Shown here: positions 40,352 to 50,202 of the stretch, piece by piece | How positions within the stretch are numbered: the stretch's first letter is position 1 | How the letters are laid out: the number at the start of each line of letters is the position of its first letter | Notes under the pieces: model-generated | Told to the model about the DNA's origin: nothing | The model's database searches: none | Seen by the model: the letters and a program-made list of their open reading frames with translations, nothing else | NCBI RefSeq assembly: GCF_047123815.1 | Contig: NZ_CP138920.1 | Span: 930,001 to 994,000 of the forward strand | Direction of reading: 5' to 3' | Origin: Maricaulis sp017643475 | Lineage (GTDB): Bacteria > Pseudomonadota > Alphaproteobacteria > Caulobacterales > Maricaulaceae | Length of the DNA stretch: 64,000 bases | Made by a program: the position numbers and the translations under genes

Positions 40352-40975
40352 ATGTGCACGCTTTACACCCATCCGTTTTCCCAACACGGCCGACGCGTCG
40401 TAGCGCTGATGGACATGGCCGATATCCCGTATGAACAGCGAATTGTCGCGCTGGATGAGGCCGAACACCTCTCCCCGCAATTCCTCAAGCTGAACCCGAA
40501 CCACCAGGTGCCGGTACTCAGGGACGGTGACATGGTGATGTGGGAAAGCGGGGCGATCCTGCGCTGGCTGTGTTTCCGGCACCGGCTGGACAATTTCTAT
40601 CCGACCGATTTCGTTCAGCGCGCCGCCACCGACCAGTGGCTCGACTGGACCACTGCGCTTTTCGGACCGGCGGTATCGGCAGTCGTGTTCAACACGGTTT
40701 TTGCCGGTGACATGAAAGACGAGACGGCACTGGCCGGCGGCAGGAAATCGCTCAGGGAATTGCTGCCCATCCTGGCCGAACGCCTGGAAGACAATGACTG
40801 GCTGTCCGGTGGTTCACACCCGAGCATTGCGGATCTGGCTGCGGGCACGAATATCGCTCACCTGGCGCTGGCCGATGCCGAGCCGGAACAATCCTCCATC
40901 CGCGGCTGGCATGCCCGGCTATGCGGGTTTGACGGTTTCCGCAAATGCCTGCCGCCGCAAATGGCTCACGCCTGA
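40352..40975 (+). CDS. Glutathione S-transferase family protein
   Basis: A 207-residue GST. It has an N-terminal thioredoxin-like domain (L-Y-T-H-P-F-S-Q, then N-H-Q-V-P-V-L and the E-S-G-A-I-L-R-W-L glutathione-binding turn) and an all-helical C-terminal domain (S-I-A-D-L-A-A-G-T-N, which holds the N-capping box). The class cannot be assigned; no obvious Ser/Tyr catalytic residue beyond Ser9. It converges on the aminotransferase gene, overlapping it by 10 bases. Confidence 0.88.
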   Translation: MCTLYTHPFSQHGRRVVALMDMADIPYEQRIVALDEAEHLSPQFLKLNPNHQVPVLRDGDMVMWESGAILRWLCFRHRLDNFYPTDFVQRAATDQWLDWTTALFGPAVSAVVFNTVFAGDMKDETALAGGRKSLRELLPILAERLEDNDWLSGGSHPSIADLAAGTNIAHLALADAEPEQSSIRGWHARLCGFDGFRKCLPPQMAHA

Positions 40976-42276
40976 TCGCCAGCAACCCAGTCGGCCATGC
41001 GATCGATCGCCTCGATGACATTCGGGGCGATTTTTCGCAGGCCGTCCCGGTCCAGCGCCAATCCGCTGGCCGCCGCCTCCAGGGCCGGGCCGCCATCAAA
41101 ATCGACAAAGGCGAGGCGCAGGGAGAGCTCGCTTTCCGGACGCCCGAAGGCAATGCCGGGCAGTGTCGCCACGCCGGTATCATCGAGCATGCGGGCGCAC
41201 AGGGTGCGGCTGTCGGTGATGCCACGCGCGGCAAGCTTGTCGCGCAGGCGTTCGAAATTGGGGAAGGCGTAAAACCCGCCGCGAATGGCATTGAGCTCGG
41301 CCCCGGCACCGGTCAGGCGCGTGCTGACATAATCGGCCAGCGCCGCCAGCACGGTTCGCGAGCCCGCCAGATAGGCCTCGATATCCTCGCCACCGTCAAA
41401 CGCAACACAGGCCGCGTGCTGGATGGGTGCGGAGACGGAGGTGTAAGTCTCGCTCGCTGCACTCGACATCGCCTCGCGCAACCAGGCCAGTGATTTCGGG
41501 AAGGCGAAGAAACCCAGCCGCCAGCCCCCTGCCCCGGCCCATTTGGACAGGCCGTCGGAAATGATCGTGCCACCGCGATAATGTCGCGCCATCGAGGCGT
41601 GTTGCCCGTCAAACTGGACGCCACCATAAATCTCGTCCGACAGCACCAGGACCCGGTGATCCCGCGCCACGCCGGCAATCTCGTCGAGCGCTTCCGGCGC
41701 ATAGGCCGTCCCGGTGGGATTTCCCGGCGAGTTGATGATCATCAGGCGCGGCCGTGCAGGATCGTCACCACAGAGCTCACGCAAGGCTCCCCCGGTCACA
41801 CCCAGTCCGTTCTCGATCTCGGTCGCCAGCCAGGTGATCGGCCGGCCGAGAATATGCGCCTGCGGGGCGTAGGACACCCAGCTGGGTGTCGGAATGACCA
41901 GATCACCGTAATAGGCCATCTGGACCAGGAACATCAGCTCCTTGGTGCCCGGCCCGACAAGAATGTCCTCGGGGTCGAAATTGAGGTCCTGGGTGCGTTT
42001 GAGATAGCCGCAGATCGAGGCCCGCAGCTTGTGCAGGCCCTGGACCGGCAGATAGTCCTTCTGGTGGGCATTGTCTGCCAGCGCCTGGCGCAGGCGTTCC
42101 GGCACCGGAAAGGGCGATTGCCCCAGCCCCAGCCGAAAGACCTCCCGCCCCTCGGCCTGGAGCGCTGCAGATCGTTCATTGATCTCCAGCGTTGCAGACA
42201 AGGGAAGCCCGCGCAGATTGATGTTCAGCTGGACAGCGGGTGAGAGCTCTAGCGGTTCGGGAGGTGTCTGGGTCAT
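40966..42276 (-). CDS. Aminotransferase class I/II (PLP)
   Basis: A 436-residue fold-type I aminotransferase. It has an N-terminal substrate lid (L-P-L-S-A-T-L-E-I-N-E-R-S), N-S-P-G-N-P-T-G (the PLP-binding asparagine), L-S-D-E-I-Y-G and the lysine motif S-D-G-L-S-K-W-A-G-A-G-G-W-R-L-G. It resembles aspartate/aromatic-type enzymes, but the first 40 residues are unusual. The amino donor is not assignable. The ATG at 42276 is chosen over GTG 42300. Confidence 0.88.
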   Translation of the reverse strand: MTQTPPEPLELSPAVQLNINLRGLPLSATLEINERSAALQAEGREVFRLGLGQSPFPVPERLRQALADNAHQKDYLPVQGLHKLRASICGYLKRTQDLNFDPEDILVGPGTKELMFLVQMAYYGDLVIPTPSWVSYAPQAHILGRPITWLATEIENGLGVTGGALRELCGDDPARPRLMIINSPGNPTGTAYAPEALDEIAGVARDHRVLVLSDEIYGGVQFDGQHASMARHYRGGTIISDGLSKWAGAGGWRLGFFAFPKSLAWLREAMSSAASETYTSVSAPIQHAACVAFDGGEDIEAYLAGSRTVLAALADYVSTRLTGAGAELNAIRGGFYAFPNFERLRDKLAARGITDSRTLCARMLDDTGVATLPGIAFGRPESELSLRLAFVDFDGGPALEAAASGLALDRDGLRKIAPNVIEAIDRMADWVAGDQA

Positions 42277-42330
42277 TCCAGCATATTTACCGGGAATCAC
42301 GGGTCCGACCAGATGAATTCGAACGGTGAC

Positions 42331-43113
42331 TTAGGCGTCGCGATCCTGGACCGCACCGGCCAGACGCTCACGCGTGGTCGGGTTGCGGTAGAAGATGTGC
42401 GTCCCGATCGTGCGGGTGCGGATCAGCGTGTCATTCCAGATCGGGTCAACGGCGACCGTGTGATAGTGCGTCGCGCGACGCGTATTGTCCGGGCGGAAGC
42501 CCATATAGACATGCAGGGCCACTTCCTGGGAGCGCGTCCAGGCACGACCGCGCGGCGCGCGATCCATGGAACCGTCACAGGTGAAGGAGAACTGGCAACC
42601 GGTGCGGCGCTCGGAACCCTGGTAGACAACACCGCAGATCGAACCGGGATAATAGCGGCTCGCCTGGCGGTTCATCACAACCTGGGCCACAGCCACCTGG
42701 CCATCACGCGGCTCGCTGCGCGCCTCGTAATAGATCGCTTCGGACAGGCAGTTCAGCTCATTGGCCTGCAGGCGGGCATCATCGAAATGCGCAAAATCGA
42801 AGGTCCGCAGCGCGGCGAGTGAACGCGAATCGATGCGCACACCATTGTCGCGGTCGGCAACCAGCTGCAGGGCGCCCATGGCGATCAGACCCGCTTGCTC
42901 GGTGTCGTTGACTTCTGTGGCCTCGAGGTAGCGAGACGCCAGCGCCATGACGGCCAGGTTCTCGTCCTGGACGCGAGCGCGGGTCGAGGCGACATTCATG
43001 GCCAGGACCATGGCGGCGCACAACAGCAGCATCGCCAGCAAGTGAATTGCTGTCGCGACCTGCTTTTGCTGGCTGCGTGCCGTGTCCATATCCATGCGCT
43101 CTATCGAACTCAT
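42331..43113 (-). CDS. SleB-type cell-wall hydrolase
   Basis: A 260-residue protein with an N-terminal TM anchor (about 20-42, A-I-H-L-L-A-M-L-L-L-C-A-A-M-V-L) and a C-terminal SleB/PF07486 hydrolase domain: C-L-S-E-A-I-Y-Y-E-A-R (with catalytic Glu), V-A-Q-V-V-M-N-R and C-G-V-V-Y-Q-G. It probably cuts peptidoglycan between NAG and NAM from the periplasmic side. The ATG at 43113 is used; the in-frame ATG at 43095 is possible. Confidence 0.9.
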   Translation of the reverse strand: MSSIERMDMDTARSQQKQVATAIHLLAMLLLCAAMVLAMNVASTRARVQDENLAVMALASRYLEATEVNDTEQAGLIAMGALQLVADRDNGVRIDSRSLAALRTFDFAHFDDARLQANELNCLSEAIYYEARSEPRDGQVAVAQVVMNRQASRYYPGSICGVVYQGSERRTGCQFSFTCDGSMDRAPRGRAWTRSQEVALHVYMGFRPDNTRRATHYHTVAVDPIWNDTLIRTRTIGTHIFYRNPTTRERLAGAVQDRDA

Positions 43114-43247
43114 CTCGTTAACTTAGCCGCATCGTGTCTCGACGCGCCTATCATGAAAAATTGCAATGAATCTTCCATGAATTTAGCGCGCCTTCCTATT
43201 GGGCCGGACCATAATGGTCAAGCACCACGTAGGCTTACAAATATGAA

Positions 43248-43275
43248 ATGAATCGCTTCCCGAAAGAAGCGATCC
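43248..43275. terminator. Hairpin at the end of ppdK
   Basis: ATCGCTTC (43252-43259) and GAAGCGAT (43266-43273) pair around a 6-base loop in the gap between the convergent-facing 3' end of ppdK (43300) and the SleB gene. The flanks are AT-rich on both sides. Confidence 0.65.
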
Positions 43276-43299
43276 GTTTCTTTACTTTTTATCAACCAC

Positions 43300-45975
43300 T
43301 TAAGACTGGCGGCGAAGGCGTGCCTGAGCGGCCGCCAGACGCGCAATTGGCACGCGGTATGGCGAACAGGACACATAATCCAGGCCCGTTTCCTCACAGA
43401 AATCAATGGAGGACGGGTCGCCGCCATGCTCGCCGCAGATACCCAGCTTGAGGCCTTCACGGGTGGCCCGACCCCGTTCCGCAGCGATTCGCACGAGGTC
43501 TCCGACCCCGTCCTTGTCGAGCGAGACAAACGGGTCTTTCTCGAAAATACCCGCTTCCAGGTAATCGCCCAGGAACTTGCCGGCATCATCGCGCGACAGG
43601 CCGAAGGTCGTCTGGGTCAGATCATTCGTGCCGAAGGAGAAGAATTCCGCATCATGGGCGATATCCCCCGCACGCAGGGCCGCACGCGGAAGCTCGATCA
43701 TGGTGCCGATCAGGTATTGCGGCTGACCGCCGGTTTCCTCGGCCACGGCCTGGGCCACGCCCGCGACACGCGCCTTGAGGATGGCCAGCTCGGCAGAGGT
43801 CGCGACCAGCGGGATCATCACCTCGGCCACCGGCTTCACACCGGTTTCCTTTTCGACAGCCACCTGGGCTTCGAAAATGGCGCGGGCCTGCATCTCGTAG
43901 ATTTCCGGATAGGTGATACCCAGTCGACAGCCGCGATGGCCCAGCATCGGATTGCTTTCCGCCAGGTCCCGCGCGCGCTGCATCAGCAGATCCGCCGGCA
44001 GGCCGGTCGCCGCAGCAACATCGGCCACATCCTCTTCGGTGTGCGGCAGGAATTCGTGCAGCGGCGGATCCAGCAGGCGGATCGTGGCCGGACGGGTTTC
44101 CATGATTCGGAAGATGGCTTTGAAGTCATCGCGCTGCATTGGCAGGATCTTGTCCAGCGCCGTCACGCGGCCGTCCTGGCCATCGGAAAGGATCATCTCG
44201 CGCACCGCCGCGATGCGGTCGGCATCAAAGAACATGTGCTCAGTCCGGCAAAGGCCGATGCCCTCGGCACCGAACTCGACCGCCGTCTGACAATCCGCCG
44301 GGGTTTCCGCATTGGTACGGACCTTCATGCGGCGCGACGCGTCTGCCCAGCTCATCAGCTTGGCAAAATCACCGGTCAATTCCGGCTTGATCATCTTGGC
44401 TTCGCCAAACAGCACCTGGCCGGAGGCGCCATCAATGGTGATGATCTCGCCATCGGTGATGGTGCGGCGCCCAACCGTGAACTGCTTGCTAGCATAATCG
44501 ATCTTGATTTGGCCGGCGCCGGAGACACAGGGACGCCCCATGCCACGCGCCACGACAGCGGCGTGCGAGGTCATGCCGCCGCGCGCGGTGACAATGCCTT
44601 CAGCGGCATGCATGCCGTGAATGTCTTCCGGCGAGGTCTCGATGCGCACGAGAATGACTTTCTCACCATCCTTGGCACGCGCTTCTGCCTCGTCACTGTC
44701 GAACACGACGGCGCCGCAAGCCGCGCCCGGCGAGGCGGGCAGACCGGCGGTCAGCACGTCACGCGTGGCTTCCGGATCGAGTGTCGGGTGCAGCAGCTGG
44801 TCCAGCTGGGCCGGGTCTACACGCATCACCGCGTCAGTCTCGGAGATAAGGCCTTCGCTGGCCATGTCGACAGCGATTTTCAGCGCGGCCTTGGCGGTGC
44901 GCTTGCCGTTCCGGGTCTGCAGCATCCACAGGCGACCGCGTTCGACCGTGAACTCGATATCCTGCATGTCGCGATAATGGCGCTCGAGCTTGTCGAACAC
45001 CGCGGCCAGCTCGGCATAACTCTCCGGCAGGGCCTGTTCCATGGACGGTGACGGATCTCCCATCTTCTCGCGCATCGCCTCGGTCAGGCATTGCGGCGTA
45101 CGGATGCCGGCCACGACGTCCTCGCCCTGGGCGTTGATCAGGAATTCGCCGTAATAGCCGGTGTCGCCGGTAGACGGGTCACGCGTGAAGGCCACGCCGG
45201 TCGCAGACGTCTCGCCCATATTGCCAAACACCATAGCCTGGACATTGACGGCGGTGCCCCAGCTGGCCGGGATATCGTGCAGCTTGCGATAGGTCTTGGC
45301 GCGATCGGTCATCCACGAACCGAAGACAGCGCCAATGGCGCCCCACAGCTGTTCGCGCGGGTCGGACGGGAAGTCCCGGCCCAGCTCGCTGGCCGCAGCC
45401 TGCTTGTATTCGCGAACAATGGTTTCCCAGTCTTCCGCCGTCAGCTCGGTATCCAGGGAGTAGTCATTCTCTTCCTTGAAGCTCTCCAGGATGTCTTCGA
45501 AAATGCCGTGATCCACGCCCATGACGACGTCGGAATACATCTGGATGAAACGGCGATAGCTGTCATAGGCGAACCGACGATCACCGGAGAGCTGGGCCAG
45601 CCCTTCCGCGGTTTCGTCATTGAGGCCCAGATTGAGCACCGTATCCATCATGCCCGGCATGGAGGCGCGGGCACCCGAGCGGACCGAGACCAGCAGCGGA
45701 TTGGCCGGATCGCCGAACTTCTTGTCGACGGCGGCTTCCAGCTGCGCCAGCGCAGCCTCGACCTGGCCGTTCAGTTCGCCGGGATACTGGCGGTCATTTT
45801 CATAGAACGCGGTACACACACCGGTGGTGATGGTGAAACCCGGCGGGACCGGCAGGCCCAGCTTGGCCATCTCGGCGAGGTTGGCACCCTTGCCACCGAG
45901 CAGCTCGCGCATGCCGGCTTCACCTTCGGAATTGCCACCGCCAAAGGCGTAGACCCATTTCGTGTCAGCGTTCAT
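43300..45975 (-). CDS. ppdK: Pyruvate, phosphate dikinase
   Basis: An 891-residue enzyme interconverting pyruvate, ATP and phosphate with PEP, AMP and pyrophosphate, a gluconeogenic step. The N-terminal ATP-grasp domain has G-G-K-G-A-N-L-A-E-M; the phosphohistidine domain has G-G-M-T-S-H-A-A-V-V-A-R-G; the C-terminal barrel has G-T-N-D-L-T-Q-T and the catalytic-cysteine segment L-G-I-C-G-E-H-G-G. The length is typical. ATG 45975 with GGGGAC upstream is the start. glyS ends only 16 bases upstream, so ppdK lies at the end of the gly cluster. Confidence 0.96.
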   Translation of the reverse strand: MNADTKWVYAFGGGNSEGEAGMRELLGGKGANLAEMAKLGLPVPPGFTITTGVCTAFYENDRQYPGELNGQVEAALAQLEAAVDKKFGDPANPLLVSVRSGARASMPGMMDTVLNLGLNDETAEGLAQLSGDRRFAYDSYRRFIQMYSDVVMGVDHGIFEDILESFKEENDYSLDTELTAEDWETIVREYKQAAASELGRDFPSDPREQLWGAIGAVFGSWMTDRAKTYRKLHDIPASWGTAVNVQAMVFGNMGETSATGVAFTRDPSTGDTGYYGEFLINAQGEDVVAGIRTPQCLTEAMREKMGDPSPSMEQALPESYAELAAVFDKLERHYRDMQDIEFTVERGRLWMLQTRNGKRTAKAALKIAVDMASEGLISETDAVMRVDPAQLDQLLHPTLDPEATRDVLTAGLPASPGAACGAVVFDSDEAEARAKDGEKVILVRIETSPEDIHGMHAAEGIVTARGGMTSHAAVVARGMGRPCVSGAGQIKIDYASKQFTVGRRTITDGEIITIDGASGQVLFGEAKMIKPELTGDFAKLMSWADASRRMKVRTNAETPADCQTAVEFGAEGIGLCRTEHMFFDADRIAAVREMILSDGQDGRVTALDKILPMQRDDFKAIFRIMETRPATIRLLDPPLHEFLPHTEEDVADVAAATGLPADLLMQRARDLAESNPMLGHRGCRLGITYPEIYEMQARAIFEAQVAVEKETGVKPVAEVMIPLVATSAELAILKARVAGVAQAVAEETGGQPQYLIGTMIELPRAALRAGDIAHDAEFFSFGTNDLTQTTFGLSRDDAGKFLGDYLEAGIFEKDPFVSLDKDGVGDLVRIAAERGRATREGLKLGICGEHGGDPSSIDFCEETGLDYVSCSPYRVPIARLAAAQARLRRQS

Positions 45976-45991
45976 TTGCTTTTGTCCCCAG

Positions 45992-48219
45992 CTAACCCTC
46001 AATCCGGCTGAAATCGGCGACGGAAGAGATCGCCTCGCGGATATCGGAAAGAAGTAGAAGTCGGTTGCGACGCAGGCCTGCGTCATCGGCATTTACAGTG
46101 ACCGTGTCAAAGAAAGCGTCAATCGGCGCGCGCAACATGGCCAGGGCTGCCATCGCGGCCGTGAAGTCTTCAGCCTCGAGCGCGGCCTTGGCTTTCGGGC
46201 CGGCGTCGGCCAGCGCTGCCATCAACGCGGTCTCGGCATCCTCGACAGCGGCATCGGCATCATGATGGCCTTCCGGCATGTCCTCGGTCTTGTTGAGAAT
46301 ATTCGACGCCCGCTTGAACCCGGCCAGCAGCGCGGTGCCATCTTCGGTATCGAGGAAAGCCTGCAGCGCCCGCGACCGCGCGGTCACACGGACGAGGTCG
46401 TCATCACCAAGTGCGAACACAGCGTCGATGACATCATGGCGGATGCCCTCATCGCGCAGGTGGACTTTCAGGCGGTCTGCGAAGAAGGCGAGGAGCGATG
46501 CAATAGTCTCATCACCAAAACCAAACTGGTATGGAACATGATACAGGTCACAACCAGCCATCTCTCCATTTCGGATGTTCTCCAGCTCGTGCTCTGCGCC
46601 CGCTGCCTTCGCCAGTTTCAAAGCTAGCGCTTCATCACCGCGCTTTGAGGCAAAATGGATCGCATCGAAGAATACTCGACCTGTCGCCATCTGAAGAGAG
46701 TAGCTGCCATTATTCGGACCGTTGAAGCTGGTCAAAGGCAGACGGAAGCCGCCCTCCAGCAGAATACGGATCACACCCAGCGCCGCTCGGCGCAGGGCGA
46801 ACGGGTCCTTGGAACCGGTGGGCTTTTCGTCGATGGCCCAGAAACCGACCAGCGTGTCGAGCTTGTCGGCGAGTGCCACGGCCGCGGAAACCGGCTCGAC
46901 CGGGACTTCGTCAGACGGGCCTTGCGGTTTGTAGTGGGCCTTGATGGCGTCAGCGACCGCTGCTTCCACGCCCTGTTCGAGCGCGTAATACCGGCCCATC
47001 GCCCCTGAAGCTCGGGGAATTCATAGACCATCTCGGAGACAAGGTCCGCTTTGGCCAGACGAGACGCAGACGCGGCTTGATGAGCTTCAGCTCCCACGAC
47101 CGGAGCCAGCTCGCGGGCCAGCGCGGCGACGCGGTCGACCTTGTCCGCCACCGTGCCCAGTTTTTCATGGAAGGTGATCTTGGAGAGCTGATCCGCCATC
47201 TCGGAGAGCGGCGTCTTGCGGTCATTGTCCCAGAAGTGACGGGCATCAGACAGGCGCGCGGAAAGCACGCGGGAATTTCCCGCGGCGATGGCCTTACCAC
47301 CATCGGGGGCCTGCTGGTTGGCCACCGTCACGAAATGCGCAGACAGCGCACCGGTCTTTGGATCACGCACGGCGAAATATTTCTGGTGCGTCTTCATGGT
47401 CAGGGTGATGACTTCCGGCGGCAGGTCCAGGAAGTCCGGATCCATCTCGCCCAGCACCGGCACCGGCCATTCGACCAGACCGCACACCTCGTTCAAGAGC
47501 CCCTGGTCCTCGACCAGTTCCAGACCGGCATCACCGCAAGCCTTCGTCGCGCCATCCATGATCAGGCGCTTGCGCTCCTCCGCATCAATGGTGACATGGC
47601 CTTCGCCTTCCAGCTGCGCCTTGTAGTCATCCCAGCCCGTGACCGTGAACGGACCACGACCGGCGACACGGTGGCCCTCGGTTTCATTGCCGGCCTCCAG
47701 GCCGAACACCTTGACCGGCACGACGGCGCCATCAAACACGCACAGGATCCGCTGGATCGGGCGCACCCAGCGCTGGGCCTTTTCGCCCTCACCGATCTTC
47801 ATGGATTTCGGCCAGTGGAAGTTCGACAGGATGGCCGGAATGACATCGGCCAGCACGTCCGTCGTCTGGCGCCCCGGCTTGTCGATCAGGGCGACCCAGA
47901 ACGCGCCCTTCTTGTCTTCACGCTGTTCGCAGGCGTCCAGGCTGTCCAGACCCGCGCCGCGCAGGAAACCCTCAACCGCCTTGTCCGGCGCGCCCACACG
48001 CGGGCCCTTTCGCTCCTCGCGCACATCCTCGGCCTTGGCCGGCAGGCCGGACATGGTCACGACCAGGCGACGCGCACCTACATAGGATGCGGTTTCAGCG
48101 GCCTTGAGACCGGCCTCGCCCAGCGCCTTGACCATGGCAGCTTCCAGGTCTTTGCCAGCCTTGGCCTGCATGCCAGCGGGAATTTCCTCGCAGAAAATTT
48201 CGAAAAGGAGATCGGACAT
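45992..48219 (-). CDS. glyS: Glycyl-tRNA synthetase beta subunit, with an apparent 1-nt deletion
   Basis: The beta subunit of the alpha2-beta2 glycyl-tRNA synthetase. The first part runs from ATG 48219 (S-D-L-L-F-E-I-F-C-E-E-I-P-A) to P-E-L-Q-G at about 47002. The frame then turns to nonsense and stops at 46771. The family sequence resumes one frame over with M-G-R-Y-Y-A-L-E-Q-G (ATG at 46999) and runs to 45992. A missing G in the run at 47002-47005 restores a 742-residue protein, the normal size. The enzyme is essential, so either the base was lost in sequencing or the two pieces are made separately. It follows two GFA genes after glyQ. Confidence 0.9.
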
Positions 48220-48221
48220 TG

Positions 48222-48713
48222 TTACCCTGCCAGAGACGCTTGCTGGTGCGCCCATTTTTCTTTCAGCGCCGTATAACCGTCTTCCGGCGCCTTTTCATAG
48301 ATCAGATCGGTCTCGTCGAATTTCATCCAGGCCTGGGCGCTGCGCGTCCAGATATGACCGACCGGCCGCAATTCGCCTGCACCATCCAGCGTGCCCGCAC
48401 GCACGGTGATGCTGTCGCGGCCTTCGGTATCGTGCATCAGGCGGACCCCGCAATCGGGACAGCACCAGCCGATTTTTCCATTGCCGCTGTCAGCGACAAA
48501 ATCAAAGCGTTTCGGCTCGCCCTTGATGAAGGCAAACCCGTCGCGCGGGACCAGCATGGACATGGCAAAGGCGCTACCGCCCTGGGCCTGGCAATTGGTA
48601 CAGTGACAACAATACAGCGCCGTCGGCTCACACGTCACGGCGTAACGCACGCCGCCGCACTGGCACCCGCCTTCCCGGGGAAAGCTCATCGCTGGCATGG
48701 CCTGCTCCGGCAT
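48222..48713 (-). CDS. GFA family zinc protein (Mss4-like fold), intact Cys set
   Basis: A 163-residue protein of the glutathione-dependent formaldehyde-activating (GFA) family. Zinc ligands are clear: G-C-Q-C-G-G-V (16-22), C-C-H-C-T-N-C-Q (about 35-42) and C-C-P-D-C-G (83-88). Most members have no proven function. It starts at ATG 48713, overlapping the stop of the paralogue upstream by one base, and ends 3 bases before the glyS start. It is thus buried in the glyQ-glyS operon. Confidence 0.9.
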   Translation of the reverse strand: MPEQAMPAMSFPREGGCQCGGVRYAVTCEPTALYCCHCTNCQAQGGSAFAMSMLVPRDGFAFIKGEPKRFDFVADSGNGKIGWCCPDCGVRLMHDTEGRDSITVRAGTLDGAGELRPVGHIWTRSAQAWMKFDETDLIYEKAPEDGYTALKEKWAHQQASLAG

Positions 48714-49177
48714 CAGGCGTGCTCCTGTGCGGCCCAGCGCTCCATGAGGGCGTAATAGCCATCATCGGGGGCTTCTTCGTAGATCAGGTCATCTTCGTGC
48801 AGGACCACCCAGTCCTGGGCCGACTTCACCCAGATATGCCCGACCGGACGCAGCTGGGCACGATCATCCAGACAGCTGGCGCGCACGGACAGGGATGGAT
48901 TGCCCTGGGTATCATTGGCGATGCGCGTTCCGCATTTGTCGCAGAACAGGCCCATCTTGGGCTTTTTCGCCGTGCTTTCCTTCTTGATCTCAAACGCGGT
49001 CGGTCCGCCCTTGAGAAACTTGAAGCCTTCACGCGGCACCAGCAGCGACATGGAAAACGCCGACGACGTCTCCTGCTGGCTGGCCTCGCTGTGATTGCAA
49101 TACAGCGTCAGCGGCCGCTCGGTAATCTCGAACCGGATCGCACCACACTGACAACCGCCGCGCATGGGGAGTTTCAT
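48713..49177 (-). CDS. GFA family protein with degenerate central Cys motif
   Basis: A 154-residue paralogue of the next gene, sharing G-C-Q-C-G-A-I (8-14), L-V-P-R-E-G-F, F-C-D-K-C-G-T-R, L-R-P-V-G-H-I-W and the D-D-G-Y-Y-A-L end. The central zinc/catalytic block C-H-C-x-x-C is C-N-H-S-E-A-S here, so two cysteines are lost and activity is doubtful. Start and stop both overlap neighbours (glyQ stop by 4 bases; next GFA start by 1). Confidence 0.88.
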   Translation of the reverse strand: MKLPMRGGCQCGAIRFEITERPLTLYCNHSEASQQETSSAFSMSLLVPREGFKFLKGGPTAFEIKKESTAKKPKMGLFCDKCGTRIANDTQGNPSLSVRASCLDDRAQLRPVGHIWVKSAQDWVVLHEDDLIYEEAPDDGYYALMERWAAQEHA

Positions 49178-50064
49178 GAGGATTTCTCCAGCGCCGCGCG
49201 TTCGCTGGCGACCCAGGCTTCGGCACAGCCCTTGGCGAGTTCGCGCACACGGGCGATCCAGCTGGCACGTTCAGCCACGGAAATAGCGCCGCGCGCATCG
49301 ACCAGGTTGAACAGGTGCGAGGCCTTGAGTGCAAAGTCATAGGCCGGCAGCGGCAAAGGCTTGTCCAGCGCCAGCAGTGCCTTGCACTGATCGGCCGCCT
49401 CTTCGAACCAGCGGGTCAGGATCTCGACATCGGCGTGGTTGAAGTTGAAATCGGAATACTGGCGCTCGGCCTCCTGGAAGACGTCGCCGTATTTCATGCC
49501 GGCGCCGTTGAAATCGAGGTCGTAGACATTCTCCACGCCCTGCACATACATCGCCAGGCGTTCCAGGCCATAGGTCAACTCGCCGGAGACGAGATCGACA
49601 TCCAGCCCGCCAACCTGCTGGAAATAGGTGAACTGGCTGACTTCCATACCGTCACACCAGACTTCCCAGCCCAGACCCCAGGCGCCCACGGTCGGGTTTT
49701 CCCAGTCATCCTCGACAAAGCGCACATCATGCAGCTTGCGGTCGACACCGATGGCATCGAGCGAGCCGAGATAGAGATCCTGGATATTGGCCGGGCACGG
49801 CTTCAGCAGCACCTGGAATTGATAATAGTGCTGCAGGCGGTTCGGGTTCTCGCCGAAACGACCATCTGCCGGACGGCGCGAGGGCTGCACATACGCCGCT
49901 TTCCACGGGCGCGGCCCCAGCGAGCGCAGGGTCGTGGCCGGATGCAGCGTGCCCGCGCCCACCTCGACATCATAAGGCTGCAGGATGGCGCAGCCATGCG
50001 AGGCCCAATAAGCCTGTAGACGGAGGATCAGGTCCTGGAAGGAGGGTGCGGATTGGTCAGCCAT
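49174..50064 (-). CDS. glyQ: Glycyl-tRNA synthetase alpha subunit
   Basis: The 296-residue catalytic alpha subunit. L-I-L-R-L-Q-A-Y-W (13-21), P-Y-D-V-E-V-G-A-G-T, Y-V-Q-P-S-R-R-P-A-D-G-R-F-G-E-N-P-N-R (class II motif 2) and W-C-D-G-M-E-V are diagnostic. ATG 50064 is used; the open frame extends upstream. It is first in the operon glyQ-GFA-GFA-glyS(-ppdK), with translational overlaps throughout. Confidence 0.95.
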   Translation of the reverse strand: MADQSAPSFQDLILRLQAYWASHGCAILQPYDVEVGAGTLHPATTLRSLGPRPWKAAYVQPSRRPADGRFGENPNRLQHYYQFQVLLKPCPANIQDLYLGSLDAIGVDRKLHDVRFVEDDWENPTVGAWGLGWEVWCDGMEVSQFTYFQQVGGLDVDLVSGELTYGLERLAMYVQGVENVYDLDFNGAGMKYGDVFQEAERQYSDFNFNHADVEILTRWFEEAADQCKALLALDKPLPLPAYDFALKASHLFNLVDARGAISVAERASWIARVRELAKGCAEAWVASERAALEKSS

Positions 50065-50202
50065 GTAAGGATATCCCGGCGGGAAAGGCGTTACTCGAGT
50101 TCGTCGCGACACTAGGCGTGCCCGCCTTTGTAATCAAGCACTCAGACCTTGTTTCGCTGCACTGCGGAAGATGTGTGGCCTTGCCCCCTCACCCCGTTTG
50201 AA

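Noticed and set aside
43426..45051. 541-codon plus-strand frame over ppdK
   Set aside because: ppdK motifs are unambiguous on the other strand.
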